Below, piece by piece: positions 14,660-14,994 of a stretch of 14,994 nucleotides of DNA. Under the pieces are notes generated by a model. The model did no database searches. It worked only from the letters and a program-made list of their open reading frames with translations, and was not told the origin of the DNA. The stretch comes from SW-9-67-25 sp964623735 (GTDB lineage Archaea > Halobacteriota > Halobacteria > Halobacteriales > Haloarculaceae). A program made the position numbers and the translations under genes. Location: positions 1 through 14,994 of the forward strand of contig CAZUVE010000062.1 of the NCBI GenBank assembly GCA_964623735.1, given 5' to 3'. Every line of letters starts with the position of its first letter. Position 1 is the stretch's first letter.

Positions 14660-14822
14660 TACGGATTGCTGTACCTGTGTCCCGGTACGATAGGGATGTT
14701 CGAAAGCGTTTATCAGGTCGACCGCATGCCTTCTTGCGGTCGATCCTGTAATGACTTTCGAACATCCCTAGATTGCACACCGTCGTGCAGTCGATGGAAA
14801 AAGTGACCCACAGCAATCACTA
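14657..14822 (+). repeat. inverted-repeat element B, copy 3 (interrupted by element D)
   Basis: The copy starts TGATACGGATTGCTGTACC at 14657, where the TGA is the alcohol dehydrogenase stop codon. It ends ACAGCAATCACTA at 14810-14822. The hairpin core GCAC-ACCGTC-GTGC lies at 14775-14788 and is more diverged than in copies 1 and 2. Element D splits the copy after TACGA (14686-14690). Without D the copy is about 85 bp. Orientation relative to the gene before it is the same as in copies 1 and 2. Confidence 0.72.
14691..14770. repeat. inverted-repeat element D, inserted in B copy 3
   Basis: This 80-bp element has perfect 16-bp arms TAGGGATGTTCGAAAG (14691-14706) and CTTTCGAACATCCCTA (14755-14770), with TA at both ends. 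Inside is a 9-bp hairpin TCGACCGCA/TGCGGTCGA (14718-14726 and 14735-14743). The inner core CGACCGCA-N8-TGCGGTCGATCC closely resembles the core of element B copies 1 and 2 although the arms are unrelated. There is no coding capacity. Confidence 0.8.
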
Positions 14823-14862
14823 TAGTATACCGCTGTCTTGGGGACGCAGGTACGTTCTCGCC

Positions 14863-14875
14863 TTTTTTAATTTTT
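14863..14875 (+). terminator. T-rich transcription terminator
   Basis: TTTTTTAATTTTT follows GC-rich sequence, the form of archaeal T-tract terminators. It lies about 200 nt behind the alcohol dehydrogenase stop, so a transcript ending here would include element B copy 3 with D in its 3' untranslated region. Confidence 0.5.
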
Positions 14876-14891
14876 CGTCGTACAGTACGTA

Positions 14892-14901
14892 TTTACTATA
14901 T
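14892..14901 (+). promoter_or_regulatory. TATA-like box for a gene beyond the window
   Basis: TTTACTATAT lies between two GTACGT hexamers (14885-14890 and 14902-14907). It would start transcription near 14925 and serve a gene to the right of the window. No start codon with a long frame is seen before the edge. Confidence 0.35.
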
Positions 14902-14946
14902 GTACGTGACACACCCGGAGGGGACGCGCCGGATTCGACACGGGGA

Positions 14947-14994
14947 TCGCCAGGCGAGAGCGCGGCCGTCTGTGTCGCCAGGCGAGAGCGCGGC
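14947..14994. repeat. 20-bp direct repeat at the right edge
   Basis: A 20-bp sequence beginning TCGCCAGGCGAGAG occurs at 14947-14966 and again, identical, at 14975-14994, a period of 28 bp with an 8-bp spacer. The second copy runs to the last base, so the array may continue outside the window. Confidence 0.7.

Noticed and set aside
9898..14822. Possible CRISPR repeats (repeated palindromes near GTGCGGTCG)
   Set aside because: The copies are kilobases apart and single, without regular spacers, and their ends and TA flanks fit inserted elements.

Overview
The window is haloarchaeal (class Halobacteria). The proteins are rich in Asp and Glu, third codon positions are strongly G/C, and several genes have TATA-like boxes about 27 nt upstream of the start codon, the layout of leaderless haloarchaeal transcripts. 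It carries the archaeal ribosomal and translation genes rpl39e, rpl31e, eif6 and rpl18a, with prefoldin alpha and ftsY. The genus cannot be told from this sequence alone.

Layout. At 1-189 is the 3' end of an MscS-type channel gene. An acyl-CoA dehydrogenase (minus) and a gamma-carbonic-anhydrase-like hexapeptide protein (plus) diverge at about 1.4-1.6 kb, followed by a small metal-motif membrane protein (minus). From 2668 to 7784 all genes lie on the plus strand and serve protein synthesis, folding and export: cysS, thpR, rpl39e, rpl31e, eif6 (TTG start), rpl18a, pfdA and ftsY. Several of these are joined by ATGA overlaps. From 10443 down to 7994 the minus strand holds a conserved protein of unknown function, a candidate 67-codon small gene, a TIGR00300-family ornithine cyclodeaminase-like enzyme and an OsmC-family protein. 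An SRAP/HMCES-type abasic-DNA-shield protein diverges from the unknown gene. The last part holds a CoA transferase/hydrolase and a zinc alcohol dehydrogenase.

The most unusual content is between genes. Four kinds of short inverted-repeat element, each about 73-85 bp, have TA dinucleotides at their ends (one end is degenerate in two copies of B), as expected for MITEs of a TA-targeting transposase. I name them A, B, C and D. Element B occurs three times, each time directly behind a stop codon and in the same orientation relative to the gene before it. Every B copy carries or adjoins a second element: A lies inside copy 1, C adjoins copy 2, and D lies inside copy 3. B and D share the same internal hairpin core although their ends differ. 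No transposase is present in the window.

The 585 bp between element C and the CoA transferase start has no convincing gene. It holds a GC-rich 42-43 bp tandem duplication, an AT-rich island with strong TATA-like boxes and dyads, and a hairpin just before the CoA transferase start codon. The right edge ends in another short direct repeat.
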